Positions 26,263 to 36,247 are shown, counted from the first letter of the stretch. The stretch is DNA of 64,000 nucleotides from Flavobacteriaceae bacterium (GCA_018402205.1 JAGYIX010000006.1:242641-306640), one strand, 5' to 3'. Program-made: numbers and translations. The notes: generated from the letters alone by a model not told the origin.

Positions 26263-27812
26263 TAATTTACTCCGGGTTGTTTGAGGGTGAAGCCCTCTTC
26301 ATCTTTGGCTTCTTTTACCATGCCGCGCACTTTGGCTAGCAGCTCTTTGGCGTCATAAACAACTCCATTGCTTATGGTGTACTTGACCCCTCCGGCTCTA
26401 ACTACCTCATTTTTATCGGTGAGTTTGATGGCTCCGGTACCGTATAGTACTTTGAGGTTTTTTAATGGATTTTCGCTCACCAGAATCATGTCGGCCTGCT
26501 TGCCCACTTCTATTGTTCCAATTTTGTCGGCTATACCAAGGGCTTCGGCTCCGTTGAGCGTCGCAGATCTGATGACTTCGAGCGGATGAAATCCAGCCTC
26601 CTGCAACAGTTCTAATTCGCGTATGTAAGCAAATCCGTAGAGCTGAAAAATGAAACCAGAGTCTGAACCGGCGGTAACGCGCCCTCCACGATTCTTATAT
26701 TCATTAACGAAGGTCATCCACAGCTGGTAGTTTTTTCTCCAGTTGATTTCTTGAGAGGTTCCCCACTCGTGCCAGTACGATCCGTGAGAGATCTTTGAGG
26801 GTTGGTAGAAGCGCCACAGCGAAGGCAGGGTGTATTCGTCGTGCCATTCGGCTCTTCGGGCGCGGTGTAAGTCGCGGTTCGCCTCGTATATATTGAAGGT
26901 CGGATCGAGCGTAAAATCAAGCTCGAGTAGCTCGTTCATTACCGCATTCCAGTGCTCCGAATAAGGTGCTGCGGCTTGTTCCCAGAGTCTTCCGGCCTCT
27001 TCGAATCGGTGTTGTTCATTTTGGTAGTTGTAGTCTGCTGGAAAATCTTGTACCGTGCGATTGTCAAATAACGCTTCGGGCAGACCATACCAGTGCTCCA
27101 TAGAGGTGAGCCCGGCGCGTGCAGAATGCAGCACGTTCCAGCGTGCCACGCTCATTTGGGCGTGATGGCAAGCAGATCCTAAGCCCAATTGTTTGTTTTC
27201 TTCTAGAGCGGCCTGCATGATCTCGGGGGCTGCCCCGAAAAACTTGACGCCATCTGCTCCTTTTTTAGCGTTTTCTCGCACCCATTCTCGGGCCTGCTCG
27301 GGGGTGGTAATTTCTTTGCTGCCGGCACCGAACCCAGTATAGGCAAAAATGCGAGGAGCAATGATTTCGTTGCGCTCCGCTTTTTTCTTCAGGTCTAGGG
27401 CCCATTCCAGTCCGCGACCACTTGGTTCTCGCACTGTAGTGATGCCGTGAGCCAGCCATAGGCTAAACACATAGTCCCAATCGGCCCCTTGAGCGACGCC
27501 TCCGATATGGCCATGCATGTCTACGAATCCGGGTAAGAGGTACATGCCCTCGGCATTGATCTCTTTGCCTCCCGGTTTAAGAACTGGGCGCCGCTTTTCG
27601 TTAATCTCAACCCCTGGATACCCCACCACGCGCACTTCGGTGATCTTGTCTTGCTCGACCACCACGTCAACGGGACCCAGAGGTGGTGCACCGTTTCCGT
27701 TGATGAGCATGGCTGATCTGATGATGAGTTGATTAAACGGTCCTTCAGCAAGTTCTTGAGCGCTTGCGGTTATGGTGGCTGCTATAAGCAGCCCAAAAAG
27801 CCATTTTTTCAT
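26262..27812 (-). CDS. Secreted amidohydrolase-family metal hydrolase
   Basis: The 516-residue protein has a signal peptide (ending TASAQ), the entry motif LPGFVDMHGHIGG (HxH), HHAQMSVARW, VTAGSDSG (late Asp) and the closing barrel-exit IGTIEVGKQADMILVSENPL. It is a cytosine deaminase/imidazolonepropionase-like hydrolase exported to the periplasm. The natural substrate is unknown. It is embedded between GapN (2-bp gap) and glycerate kinase (1-bp overlap), so it may release a glycerate- or glyceraldehyde-yielding compound. Confidence 0.85.
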   Translation of the reverse strand: MKKWLFGLLIAATITASAQELAEGPFNQLIIRSAMLINGNGAPPLGPVDVVVEQDKITEVRVVGYPGVEINEKRRPVLKPGGKEINAEGMYLLPGFVDMHGHIGGVAQGADWDYVFSLWLAHGITTVREPSGRGLEWALDLKKKAERNEIIAPRIFAYTGFGAGSKEITTPEQAREWVRENAKKGADGVKFFGAAPEIMQAALEENKQLGLGSACHHAQMSVARWNVLHSARAGLTSMEHWYGLPEALFDNRTVQDFPADYNYQNEQHRFEEAGRLWEQAAAPYSEHWNAVMNELLELDFTLDPTFNIYEANRDLHRARRAEWHDEYTLPSLWRFYQPSKISHGSYWHEWGTSQEINWRKNYQLWMTFVNEYKNRGGRVTAGSDSGFIFQLYGFAYIRELELLQEAGFHPLEVIRSATLNGAEALGIADKIGTIEVGKQADMILVSENPLKNLKVLYGTGAIKLTDKNEVVRAGGVKYTISNGVVYDAKELLAKVRGMVKEAKDEEGFTLKQPGVN

Positions 27813-27814
27813 GC

Positions 27815-29380
27815 TTAAAAAATAAAGTCAGTATTTAAAAAGTTACTCTGGTCTGCTTCTAAAATGTCGCGAACGGTTGCTTTATTCACGTCATTTTCTT
27901 TAAAGGCTAAGAAAGTACGAATAGAGAACGATCGCAGGGCATCTTTGACACTTAAGGTGGCTTGACCCGAGTCTTTTCGCCCGGTAAACGGATACACATC
28001 TGGCCCTCGTTGGCAGGCAGAATTGAGATTTACGCGGCACACCAGGTTTACTAAGACGTCGATAAGGTGGGCGAGCTGATTCGGATCGCGTCCGAACACA
28101 CTCACTTGTTGGCCATAATCTGAGGTGGCCATATCGTCAAGAGGAGTGTCAAAATTTTCAAAGGAGATCACAGGAATAACTGGTCCAAACTGCTCTTCTT
28201 GGTAAACGCGCATGTCACGGCTTACGGGGTAGAGCACCGCTGGCCAAATGAAATTATCGAAGCGCTGGCCCCCTTTGGCATTCATGATCTTTGCTCCTTT
28301 TGCCAAGGCATCGTCGATGAGTTCTTGAATGTAATCGACTTTGTTGGGCTCTGGAAGCGGAGTAAGCCAGGCCTTTTCATCCCACGGATCACCGAATCCC
28401 AAGGCATCAACTGCCTCGCAAAAAGCAGTTAAAAAGCGCGATTTGATCTGTTCGTGTACATAGAGAATTTTAAGAGCCGTACAGCGCTGTCCGTTATAGC
28501 TCAGGGTTCCTGAAATGCACTCACTTACGGTGAGGTCAAGGTCGGCATCGGGCAGAATGATTCCTGGGTTCTTGGCCTCTAAGCCGTAAACGGTTCTCAG
28601 ACGATTGCCCTTTGGATGCAGTTCTTGAAGTGCATTAGCCGATCGGCTATGTCCAATAATTGAAAGCACGTCTATTTTACCAGTTTTCATGAGCGGTGCT
28701 GCAATAGATCGCCCGCGCCCGAATAATATATTGACAACCCCCTTCGGAAAGCACTGCTGAAAGGCTTCCAAAAGCGGAGTGATGAGCAGTACCCCATGCT
28801 TGGCCGGCTTAAACAGGGTGGTATTTCCCATGATAATGGCCGGAATCAGCAAGCTAAAGGTCTCGTTCAGCGGATAGTTATAGGGCCCCAAACAGAGTAC
28901 AACACCTAACGGTCCGCGCCGAATGTGGGCGTATACTCCACTGTGCTTTTCAAACTGCCCCGCCTCTCGATCAAGGTCTTTGTAGGCTTCTATGGTATCG
29001 TAAATATATTCTATGGTGCGGTCGAATTCTTTATATGCATCAGGCTTGTTTTTAATGATCTCCCACATGAGTAGCTGAACTACTTCTTCGCGTTTGGTTT
29101 TCATTTGCTCCACAAAATTTACCATACATGCGATGCGATCGCGCACCTTCATAGTAGGCCAGGTTCCTTTACCGTGGTCATAGGCTTTTAGTGCGGAATC
29201 GAGCGCTGCTATCGCCTCTTTTTCTCCAAGATCTGGAATAGACCCTAGGCGAGTTTTGGCATATCCGACTTCGGCACTGTTTAGGGTAGAGAAAACGTCT
29301 TGGGTAGCTCCTGCCCACTCGACAAGCGATCCATCAATAAGGTAAGTGCGGTGTTCAACGGGTGTTAGTAAAGGTCTCAT
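27815..29380 (-). CDS. gapN: NADP-dependent glyceraldehyde-3-phosphate dehydrogenase (GapN-type ALDH)
   Basis: The 521-residue protein is an ALDH with the features of non-phosphorylating [17 protein letters not shown] (Asn169), general base Glu268 in YGLEAKNPG, nucleophile Cys300 in NGQRCTALK, and a late [11 protein letters not shown]. The C-terminus has [20 protein letters not shown]. It oxidises glyceraldehyde-3-phosphate directly to 3-phosphoglycerate with NADP, bypassing ATP formation and making NADPH. With glycerate kinase and a glycerate importer in the same operon it feeds lower glycolysis. The start overlaps the amidase stop (ATGA). Confidence 0.88.
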   Translation of the reverse strand: MRPLLTPVEHRTYLIDGSLVEWAGATQDVFSTLNSAEVGYAKTRLGSIPDLGEKEAIAALDSALKAYDHGKGTWPTMKVRDRIACMVNFVEQMKTKREEVVQLLMWEIIKNKPDAYKEFDRTIEYIYDTIEAYKDLDREAGQFEKHSGVYAHIRRGPLGVVLCLGPYNYPLNETFSLLIPAIIMGNTTLFKPAKHGVLLITPLLEAFQQCFPKGVVNILFGRGRSIAAPLMKTGKIDVLSIIGHSRSANALQELHPKGNRLRTVYGLEAKNPGIILPDADLDLTVSECISGTLSYNGQRCTALKILYVHEQIKSRFLTAFCEAVDALGFGDPWDEKAWLTPLPEPNKVDYIQELIDDALAKGAKIMNAKGGQRFDNFIWPAVLYPVSRDMRVYQEEQFGPVIPVISFENFDTPLDDMATSDYGQQVSVFGRDPNQLAHLIDVLVNLVCRVNLNSACQRGPDVYPFTGRKDSGQATLSVKDALRSFSIRTFLAFKENDVNKATVRDILEADQSNFLNTDFIF

Positions 29381-30945
29381 TCGGTAGGTAGTGTTTTTAA
29401 AAATTTAGGAGCCCTTCTCACTTGAGTGGCCTGTTCAAAATCATAAGCGATGCCTATAAGTTTGGGTTCTTCGTAGCGGCCTGCAAAGAAGCTGACGCCA
29501 ACGGGCAGTTCACCCACAAATCCGGCGGGTACGGTGATATTCGGATAACCCGATTGTGCAGCTGGGCTAGAGCTGCCCATGCCAAAGTGATCTCCATTGA
29601 CCACGTCAATGGTCCACGAAGGCCCGCCTGTAATACCCATTAGGGCATCTAGATTGTGCGAGGCTAAGGCGTTGTCGATGGCATCGCGGGCATTTAACGT
29701 CACTTGCTCAAGGGCTTCTAGATATTCTGGTTCTTCAAGTGACCCCATTTCGGCTGCTCTTTCAAGATGTTCTTGTCCAAAGAATGGCATCTCTTGATCG
29801 GCGTTCTCTTTGTTAAAAGCAATAAGGTCTTCAATAGATTGGATAGGGCTGTTTGGCCGAGAGGCGAAGTAGTTGTTTAATCCATCTTTGTATTCGTAAA
29901 GCATAAGGGTGTACGAAGCCTTTCCGATATTTTCTCTTTCTGGCAATTCGATGTCGCTTATCACTTCAGCCCCTTGTTCTTCTAGTGTAGCCACCACCTT
30001 AGCCAAAACGGCATCTACCTTTTCGTGATTTCCAAAGGTGCCTTTTAAGATACCGATGCGCTTGCCTTTAAGCGCATTTTCGTCTAAAAACTGTGAATAG
30101 TCGGCATGAAGTTGAGCAGAAGTAGTGGCCTTGTCTTTAGAGTCAATTGCTGCCATAACCCCCAATAGTAAAGCGGCGTCTCTTACCGTGCGCGTCATGG
30201 GCCCTGCTGTGTCTTGAGTTTCAGAGATCGGAATTATACCATCTCGACTCACTAGGCCAACCGTGGGTTTAATGCCTACCACTCCGTTTGTTGAAGAGGG
30301 GCATACTATAGAACCGTTGGTTTCTGTGCCTATGGCTAGGGTAGCAAAATTGGCTGAAACTGCGGCTCCAGATCCTGAGCTTGATCCGCATGGGCTTCTG
30401 TCTAAAACGTAGGGGTTACGGGTTTGTCCCCCTCGACCTGACCATCCGCTTGATGATCGGGTAGATCTAAAGTTGGCCCACTCAGAGAGATTGGTTTTAC
30501 CTAAAATAATGGCTCCGGCTGCCCTCAATTGTTTGACCACAAAAGCATCGTCAGGAGCAGGGGCAAAGGTTAGCGCTAATGATCCGGCTGTAGTGAGCAT
30601 CTGATCACCGGTGTCTATATTGTCTTTGATGAGCACCGGTATTCCGTGTAGTGGCCCCCTTAACTTTCCAGCAGCTCTTTCTTCATCAAGTACCCTTGCG
30701 ATGGCTAACGCATCTGGGTTAAGCTGAATAATACTTTTTACCTGGTCATCGTACTGTGCAATTCGATCGAGGTATGCTTGAACTAGTGTGGTAGCCGAGA
30801 GTTGTCCTTCGCGCATAAACTGTTGAAGGTCAGTTACACTAGCTTCTTCAAGCTCGAAAGTCAAAATATTTTCAGGCTGTGCACATGAAAGAAGTACAAT
30901 GCTGCAGGTCGCAAGCAAAAAATGTTTCACCGATAAAAGACGCAT
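29377..30945 (-). CDS. Amidase-signature hydrolase, lipoprotein
   Basis: The 522-residue protein starts [21 protein letters not shown] (lipobox LLSC). The amidase signature is complete: lysine in [13 protein letters not shown], the Ser/cis-Ser region [35 protein letters not shown] and [14 protein letters not shown]. It hydrolyses an amide bond in the cell envelope. It heads the five-gene operon that continues to GapN and GntP, so it may act on an amide whose product enters the glycerate route. The substrate cannot be read from sequence. Confidence 0.9.
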   Translation of the reverse strand: MRLLSVKHFLLATCSIVLLSCAQPENILTFELEEASVTDLQQFMREGQLSATTLVQAYLDRIAQYDDQVKSIIQLNPDALAIARVLDEERAAGKLRGPLHGIPVLIKDNIDTGDQMLTTAGSLALTFAPAPDDAFVVKQLRAAGAIILGKTNLSEWANFRSTRSSSGWSGRGGQTRNPYVLDRSPCGSSSGSGAAVSANFATLAIGTETNGSIVCPSSTNGVVGIKPTVGLVSRDGIIPISETQDTAGPMTRTVRDAALLLGVMAAIDSKDKATTSAQLHADYSQFLDENALKGKRIGILKGTFGNHEKVDAVLAKVVATLEEQGAEVISDIELPERENIGKASYTLMLYEYKDGLNNYFASRPNSPIQSIEDLIAFNKENADQEMPFFGQEHLERAAEMGSLEEPEYLEALEQVTLNARDAIDNALASHNLDALMGITGGPSWTIDVVNGDHFGMGSSSPAAQSGYPNITVPAGFVGELPVGVSFFAGRYEEPKLIGIAYDFEQATQVRRAPKFLKTLPTE

Positions 30946-31048
30946 ACGCTCAGAAAATTTTAACGCTTGAGAAGGTAGTAAAAAATTCGAACAGCCCTGT
31001 TTTATTGCCGGATTAGTTTCTTAGTCGCACACGGCCACGTTCAAGGGT

Positions 31049-31065
31049 TTAGACTAATTGTCTAA
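31049..31065 (+). promoter_or_regulatory. 17-bp inverted repeat upstream of the SGNH hydrolase
   Basis: TTAGACTAATTGTCTAA is a perfect inverted repeat (6-bp arms, 5-bp TAATT centre), 20 bp before the ATG at 31086. It shares the nine-base core ACTAATTGT with the repeat at 13307. It may be an operator for the same or a related regulator. Confidence 0.4.
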
Positions 31066-31085
31066 CTTTCGAAAAATTATACAGC

Positions 31086-31742
31086 ATGAGATCTTTAGCA
31101 CTTTCTACTCTTTTCGCGTTAGGCTTTATAACTCAAGGGTTTTCTCAAGATTATGTAAGCGCTGCGGCCCAATTTAAAGACGAAGTCGCCTCCTTTAATC
31201 AGATTCAGGTTACCGCTGAACCGGTGGTAGTTTTCACCGGCAGTTCAAGTGTTCGACTTTACAAAAACGCATCACAGCTATCAGACAAGGTGCGCATCGT
31301 CAACACGGGTTTTGGCGGATCTACCGCCTATGGGCTGTTAACCTACCTCGAGCAGACGGTACTGCGCTTTAAGCCTAAACAGGTCTTTATTTATGAAGGC
31401 GATAACGACATTGCGGCCGGACGCACCAATGCCACCATTATTGCGCATCTCAACAGTATTTTTCAACGTATTTGGGCCGATTTGCCCGAAACCCAGATTG
31501 TCTTCATAGCGGCTAAGCCCAGCCCATTGAGATGGGAAAAGCATCGGCAATATGAGGCGCTAAACTCGGCCATTGAGCGCTGGGCTAAACGCGAGAAGCG
31601 GCTTGAGTATGCCGATGTTTATAGCCCCATGCTCGACGGGCAAATGGTACGTGAAGATCTCTTTATTGAAGACCGACTTCACATGAACGAGAAAGGATAC
31701 GCCCTTTGGGACGCTGTGATTAGACCTATGATTCTGAACTAG
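31086..31742 (+). CDS. SGNH/GDSL hydrolase, secreted
   Basis: The 218-residue protein has a signal peptide (ending QGFSQ). Block I is VVFTGSSSVRLYKN with the nucleophile Ser, block II NTGFGGSTAYG, block III YEGDNDIAAG with Asn, and block V EDRLHMNEKGYALW with the Asp-His pair. It is an esterase or lipase-like hydrolase, similar to PAF-acetylhydrolase-like proteins and acetylxylan esterases. It is convergent with, and overlaps by 17 bp, the ABC ATPase gene. The substrate is unknown. Confidence 0.9.
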   Translation: MRSLALSTLFALGFITQGFSQDYVSAAAQFKDEVASFNQIQVTAEPVVVFTGSSSVRLYKNASQLSDKVRIVNTGFGGSTAYGLLTYLEQTVLRFKPKQVFIYEGDNDIAAGRTNATIIAHLNSIFQRIWADLPETQIVFIAAKPSPLRWEKHRQYEALNSAIERWAKREKRLEYADVYSPMLDGQMVREDLFIEDRLHMNEKGYALWDAVIRPMILN

Positions 31743-32454
31743 GCAGCTCTTCTTTTACCTCTTCGCTAAAAAAGGCTCTGAGATCATCTAGGGTGATCTC
31801 GCTTGTGCGTACGTCTTTGATGAGCTCGCCTTTGTTGAGAATGAGTATGCGCTGAGACACCTCGCTCACGTGCAACAAGTCGTGCGAAGAAACCAGCAAT
31901 GAAACTCCGTGATCGGTGTTAAAGGTTTTGATGAGTTTTTGAAGCTGCATTTGCGCCCGTGGATCGAGATTGGCGAAGGGCTCGTCTAAGATGACCAATG
32001 CCGGGGTTCCTATAAAGGCGGCGGCTATGCCGATCTTTTTTTGATTTCCTTTAGAATAGTCTCTGATGTATTTCTTGTTGCCCAGAATTTCATCGTTAAA
32101 GAAGGCTTTAAAGCCCTCGACAAAATCGCTTAATTCGGCCTTTGTCACTCCCCTTAGCCCAGCAATAAACTCAAAATATTCTTCAGCGGTGAGGTATCCG
32201 ATAAGAAAATTCTCATCGATAAAGGCCGCGGTGGTTGACTTCCATGCCTCAGATTCATTTACACGCACTCCTTGATTCTCTATGTAGCCCGTGCTGGGCT
32301 TGATCAGGTCAAGAAGTAAACTGAAAAAAGTGGTTTTGCCCGCGCCGTTGTTGCCAACTAGTCCGATTATTTCTCCGGCTTGAAGCTCAAGGGCTTCGAT
32401 CGAAAGAACAGTAGTGCCGCTATAGGTTTTAGAGAGTTGGCTAAGGTGTATCAT
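31726..32454 (-). CDS. ABC transporter ATP-binding protein
   Basis: The 242-residue protein is a stand-alone ATPase: Walker A GLVGNNGAGKTTFF, signature YSKGNQKKIGIA, Walker B ALVILDEPFANLDP and H-loop LLVSSHDL are all intact. It pairs with the DUF5687 membrane protein encoded just upstream (4-bp overlap), forming a two-component exporter typical of Bacteroidota. The substrate is unknown. Confidence 0.9.
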   Translation of the reverse strand: MIHLSQLSKTYSGTTVLSIEALELQAGEIIGLVGNNGAGKTTFFSLLLDLIKPSTGYIENQGVRVNESEAWKSTTAAFIDENFLIGYLTAEEYFEFIAGLRGVTKAELSDFVEGFKAFFNDEILGNKKYIRDYSKGNQKKIGIAAAFIGTPALVILDEPFANLDPRAQMQLQKLIKTFNTDHGVSLLVSSHDLLHVSEVSQRILILNKGELIKDVRTSEITLDDLRAFFSEEVKEELPSSES

Positions 32455-33917
32455 GAGCGATAAGCTTTAAGCGTTTGGTATTTTTCTTTTTTATAAATGG
32501 CAATCACTTTGCTGAAAATCCAAGGTCTTAGCGAAAATCCGACCAAAGAGATCGCAACAATACTCAGTTTAGCCGCTGAGGTACCCAGATAGGTGTTGAC
32601 TAGGGCAAATAGGCCTACGGGAAGGGCTATTTTGGGCAAAGTGAGCAATAAGCTTTTGTAATTGAAGGCGTTCTTGTCTCCAAAGGCCTTCTTGCTAGAG
32701 GTCAGATCGATTTTGCTGCGCACATAAGCTCCGCCCCACAAAACAATTGCCGCATTTACACTCATATTGTAGAGTGCGCCGATGAGTACGTAGCTAAAGA
32801 CGTCCCAACCGAATGCGATGTACCAGGTTGAAAGCAGGGTGGTTACCGCTGTAAAAACCTGTATAAGGGTGTACTTTGATCTCAGGTACTCCATGTAGGT
32901 AATGTTCTGGGTCATTAACAAAGAGTAGTAAGAGCTGTCCCAGCTGGGAACATACTGACCAAAGCTGAAAAGGAATCCGCCCGTAACAAAAATGCCTGCG
33001 AACACACGCCAGTAGACTCCGTCGTAGGCCTCAATGGCACCTGTGAAGAAGAGTAGCCCGTAGAAGATGAAGAAAAATCCGGCGAATACCGCCATTCGTG
33101 CCCGCTTGTTGCGGATGATGAGCGCCACATCGTTCTTTAAGATCAGCCCTCCTTTTCCGAAACGCTCAAAGTACTTGCCCTGAATCGCTATAGTTTTCTC
33201 GGCCTTCTTCGCCAGACCGGTGTCTAAATACATTTGGCCCATGAAGTGCGTGAAGCTTAAAAAGTAGCTCAAAACCGCAACGGCGAACACGAGTAGTGCA
33301 AGTGCTGGCTGCTTGTACAGCGCCAAAAACAGCGGCTGGGTGTATAGACTGAGGTCAAAATAGTCGAAATACTGAAGCGCGGCAGCCCCCAAAACAATGG
33401 CCGCTACCACAACGAAAAACACGGTCTTCTGATTGACCAGTATGTTGAGGTAATTGTTGGCTAACAGCAGCAGGTAGATTGCAGCTGCCCAAACGGCTGT
33501 TTGAAGGGAATCTGCACCCTCAATAATCAGCACTACAGAAAGAGGGATTAGCAGTAAGAGGTGACTCCAGTTAAAAAACGAATACAGGGTCTTTAGCAGG
33601 GAGAAATGCACTATGGTTTTTTTGGAGACGGGTTGGTAGAGCAAAGGCTGCACATTGGCCACGGGCATGGGCTGAAGCATGTACCTAAATACGATGTCAA
33701 ACCCTAGGTAATAAAGTACGTACCTATTAATTACCTCGAACGGATCGCCGAGTTCTAATTTTTCAATGATATAGTAGGCTCCGATGCCTAAGCTTAAGAA
33801 GATGAGCGCAAAATAGAGAATAGCGAAAACAATCAAGATGCGCATCCACAGGTTCTGCTTCCAGGTGGGAGACCTAAAGGCATTTTTGAGCTCTAGTCGA
33901 AATAAGGTGGTCAGCAT
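32451..33917 (-). CDS. DUF5687 family membrane protein, permease of the ABC pair
   Basis: The 488-residue protein begins MLTTLFRLELKNAFRSPTWKQN and has about 12 hydrophobic segments with no ATPase motif. The start, membrane layout and adjacency to an ABC ATPase match DUF5687 permeases. It is preceded by a plausible promoter. Its role is inferred from the ATPase. Confidence 0.82.
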   Translation of the reverse strand: MLTTLFRLELKNAFRSPTWKQNLWMRILIVFAILYFALIFLSLGIGAYYIIEKLELGDPFEVINRYVLYYLGFDIVFRYMLQPMPVANVQPLLYQPVSKKTIVHFSLLKTLYSFFNWSHLLLLIPLSVVLIIEGADSLQTAVWAAAIYLLLLANNYLNILVNQKTVFFVVVAAIVLGAAALQYFDYFDLSLYTQPLFLALYKQPALALLVFAVAVLSYFLSFTHFMGQMYLDTGLAKKAEKTIAIQGKYFERFGKGGLILKNDVALIIRNKRARMAVFAGFFFIFYGLLFFTGAIEAYDGVYWRVFAGIFVTGGFLFSFGQYVPSWDSSYYSLLMTQNITYMEYLRSKYTLIQVFTAVTTLLSTWYIAFGWDVFSYVLIGALYNMSVNAAIVLWGGAYVRSKIDLTSSKKAFGDKNAFNYKSLLLTLPKIALPVGLFALVNTYLGTSAAKLSIVAISLVGFSLRPWIFSKVIAIYKKEKYQTLKAYRS

Positions 33918-33938
33918 GAAGAATGACTATGAAAGGGC

Positions 33939-33946
33939 CAAAGATA
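33939..33946 (-). promoter_or_regulatory. -7 box for the DUF5687-ABC operon
   Basis: TATCTTTG on the minus strand matches TAnnTTTG and lies 21 bp before the ATG at 33917. The -33 element is not clear, so this is only suggestive. Confidence 0.35.
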
Positions 33947-33980
33947 ATAGTTACATTGCCAAAAAAATGCACTCAACGCC

Positions 33981-34753
33981 ATGAATAATCAACTGCGAAT
34001 CAGCTTGCTGCAGTGCGATCTGCAGTGGAAAGATCCCAAGGCCAATTTTCGGAGAATAGGGCAGATGAGCCCTGCTATCAATCAATCAGACCTTGTGGTG
34101 TTGCCCGAGATGTTTGCTACCGGCTTCATAATGGACCCAGAGCAGAGCGCCCTTGACCATGAAGAGGGGTTAGCGTTTATGCACGAATTGGCGCAGAAAA
34201 CAGGGGCTGTGGTATGCGGAAGCCTGGCGGTAGAAGATTCGGGAGACTACTACAACCGATTTTACGCGGTAAATGCTTCAGATATAGTGGCTGTATACGA
34301 TAAAAACACCTGTTTGCACTCGCCGGAGAGCACCACCGCTACAAGGCAGGAGCTCAGGCATTGACCTTTGAGGTGAACGGATTTCGAATTAGGCCCATCA
34401 TTTGCTACGACCTGAGATTTCCGGTTTGGTGCCGACTAGAGCTCCCATACGACCTGCTCTTGTGCGTAGCTAACTGGCCTGCCCCTCGCATCAACGCCTG
34501 GGATACGCTGTTGTCAGCCAGGGCCATAGAAAATCAGTGTTTTTCGGTAGGGGTAAATAGGGTCGGACTCGACCCCAACAACAATAGCTACCCGGGGCAT
34601 TCTGCAGCCTACGACGGGCTCGGAAAGCAACTTTGCTTCAGTCAAGAAGAAGAGGCCCTGTCAGTGGTTTTAGAGCTAGATGAGGTGCAGAAACTACGCA
34701 AGTCGCTGCCTTATCTTTCTGACCGAGATGACTTTACGCTAAAATTTTTGTGA
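33981..34753 (+). pseudogene. Omega-amidase YafV-like nitrilase, frame broken by a one-base deletion
   Basis: The N-terminal part has ISLLQCDLQWKDPKANF and the catalytic Glu in VVLPEMFATGF. After 34302-34306 the frame is lost: the run is five A, and six would give YDKKHLFALAGEHHRYKAGAQALTFEV with the catalytic Lys and second Glu. The C-terminal part has the nucleophile Cys in IICYDLRFPVWCR. The repaired protein is about 257 residues. YafV-type omega-amidases hydrolyse 2-oxoglutaramate and 2-oxosuccinamate. It is divergent from the DUF5687 gene. Confidence 0.85.
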
Positions 34754-34760
34754 TTTTTTG

Positions 34761-34789
34761 TTTGGATATCGTTTTTAGCAGTAATTTTG
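34761..34789 (+). promoter_or_regulatory. Consensus promoter of the small ORF at 34821
   Basis: TTTG (34761-34764) and TAATTTTG (34782-34789) are separated by 17 bp and both match the Bacteroidota consensus. Transcription would start near 34796, about 25 bases before ATG 34821. Confidence 0.55.
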
Positions 34790-34820
34790 CAGCCCGAAAA
34801 CAATCACAACCATCAAAAAA

Positions 34821-34946
34821 ATGACCATCAAAATTCACGAAAACCGTTCTTCACTTTTAGCTCGTGACACACGCGCCAAACTTTCGAACAACCCAACATC
34901 TCTATTGCTTCTGATCGCCGCTAAAGTGATGCGCAGAAAGGCCTAA
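34821..34946 (+). CDS. 41-residue basic small protein
   Basis: The reading frame starts MTIKIHENRSSLLARDTRAK and ends AAKVMRRKA before TAA. It has a basic, Ser/Leu-rich composition with a short hydrophobic run (TSLLLLIAAKV), so it could be an amphipathic or membrane-associated peptide. The evidence for expression is a full consensus promoter correctly spaced upstream. Its last 4 bases overlap the convergent SemiSWEET gene. I do not recognise a family. Confidence 0.5.
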   Translation: MTIKIHENRSSLLARDTRAKLSNNPTSLLLLIAAKVMRRKA

Positions 34947-35227
34947 GACGCCTTTTTATTTGCCTCTTTCTCCTTTAAGAGGTCTGAAATCTTTAGGCTA
35001 AGTATGACTGCATTTAGAGCCGAGGTGATGATATTGGCATAAATAATTGCCTTGTCGTTCAAATTGAATCCGTGCAGCGTCCAAAGCACTGTTCCGCAGA
35101 ACATAAACAAATACATAGTGAGGCTTAGGCTCTTAGTGTCTTTGGTGCGTATGACCTTAAAGGCCTGAGGAAGAAAGGCTGTTGTAGTGAGAATGGCCGC
35201 AAACGGACCAAAATTAAGGTGCTCCAT
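34943..35227 (-). CDS. SemiSWEET-type sugar transporter, MtN3/PQ-loop family
   Basis: The 94-residue protein has three membrane helices and the PQ-loop: FAAILTTTAFLPQAFKVIRTKDTKSLSLTMYLFMFCGTVLWTLHG. SemiSWEETs work as dimers and move sugars by facilitated diffusion. The start ATG follows a TATATTTG promoter box. It has a basic C-terminal tail, KEKEANKKAS. Confidence 0.9.
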   Translation of the reverse strand: MEHLNFGPFAAILTTTAFLPQAFKVIRTKDTKSLSLTMYLFMFCGTVLWTLHGFNLNDKAIIYANIITSALNAVILSLKISDLLKEKEANKKAS

Positions 35228-35270
35228 AACACTATGAGTTGGCTATAGGGTTTTGCTCCCTCTTGTGCGG

Positions 35271-35278
35271 CAAATATA
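35271..35278 (-). promoter_or_regulatory. -7 box of the SemiSWEET gene
   Basis: TATATTTG on the minus strand is a perfect TAnnTTTG, 44 bp before the ATG at 35227. The -33 element is weak. A second possible box on the plus strand, TACCTTTA (35313-35320), would serve the YitT gene. Confidence 0.4.
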
Positions 35279-35343
35279 GCTGAAAGATCGTACTGAAAAT
35301 GCAGGTCTTACGTACCTTTAGAAAAAGGTTTTTAGTAATCAGC

Positions 35344-36237
35344 ATGGTACTTAAGAAAACTTCGAAAAAGATCAACGCACTTTTGCTTAGAGTTCGCATT
35401 AAGGAAGCTATTTTTATAATTCTCGGAGTAATTTCTGCCAGCATCGGGCTTAAAGGGCTTCTATTGCCCAATCAGTTTTTAGATGGAGGCGCCATGGGTG
35501 TTTCGCTGCTCACCCAGTTTCTTACAGGTATTAACCTTTCGCTGCTCATTTTGCTGGTTAACGCCCCTTTTATTTTTATTGGTGCGCGCCAAATATCTGT
35601 TGCCTTTGCGGTGAAAAGTAGTCTTGCCATTGTGGCTCTGGCTACCTTAGTGCATTTTATTGAGCTACCGGTAATCACCGAAGACAAGCTACTAATAGCG
35701 GTATTTGGAGGGTTTTTTCTGGGCACCGGTATTGGCCTGTCTATTAGAGGCGGAGCGGTTATTGACGGAACCGAAGTACTCGCCCTATCTATCAGCCGAC
35801 GAACCAGCTTCACGGTAGGCGATCTTATAGCACTCTTTAACGTTATTTTATTTTCGGTGAGTGCCTTGGTGTTAGGTCTGGAAATTGCGATGTATTCTAT
35901 TTTGACCTATATCGTAGCTTCAAGAACAGTCGATTTTATCATCAATGGAATTGAAGAATACATAGGGGTTATGATCGTATCGCCTGACTCGGCTCAAATA
36001 AAAGATCAAATTATGCATGAAATGGGTCGCGGAGTTACTTCGTTTCGCTCTGACGGCGGATTTGGCAAAAAAGGCCATAGCCTGCCCGATCGAGATGTCT
36101 TGTTCTGTGTGGTCACACGACTTGAAGTGAGCAAGCTAGTGCTCGAGGTAGAAAAAATAGATCCGACCGCATTCGTAATTCAGTACCCTATACGAGACAC
36201 CAAAGGAGGAATGATTAAGAAGCGTCCGCTTCACTAA
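35344..36237 (+). CDS. YitT family membrane protein with C-terminal DUF2179
   Basis: The N-terminal two-thirds has six membrane helices with IFIILGVISASIGLKGLLLPNQFLDGGAMGVSLL and IGLSIRGGAVIDGTEVLALSIS. The C-terminal part (from about residue 208, YIGVMIVSPDSAQIKDQIM onwards) is the soluble DUF2179 domain. Two starts are possible; 35299 adds MQVLRTFRKRFLVIS, but the box at 35313-35320 would place transcription after it, so ATG 35344 is preferred. Function is unknown; the family is sometimes linked to ion or metabolite transport. Confidence 0.85.
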   Translation: MVLKKTSKKINALLLRVRIKEAIFIILGVISASIGLKGLLLPNQFLDGGAMGVSLLTQFLTGINLSLLILLVNAPFIFIGARQISVAFAVKSSLAIVALATLVHFIELPVITEDKLLIAVFGGFFLGTGIGLSIRGGAVIDGTEVLALSISRRTSFTVGDLIALFNVILFSVSALVLGLEIAMYSILTYIVASRTVDFIINGIEEYIGVMIVSPDSAQIKDQIMHEMGRGVTSFRSDGGFGKKGHSLPDRDVLFCVVTRLEVSKLVLEVEKIDPTAFVIQYPIRDTKGGMIKKRPLH

Positions 36238-36247
36238 AATGATTGGG

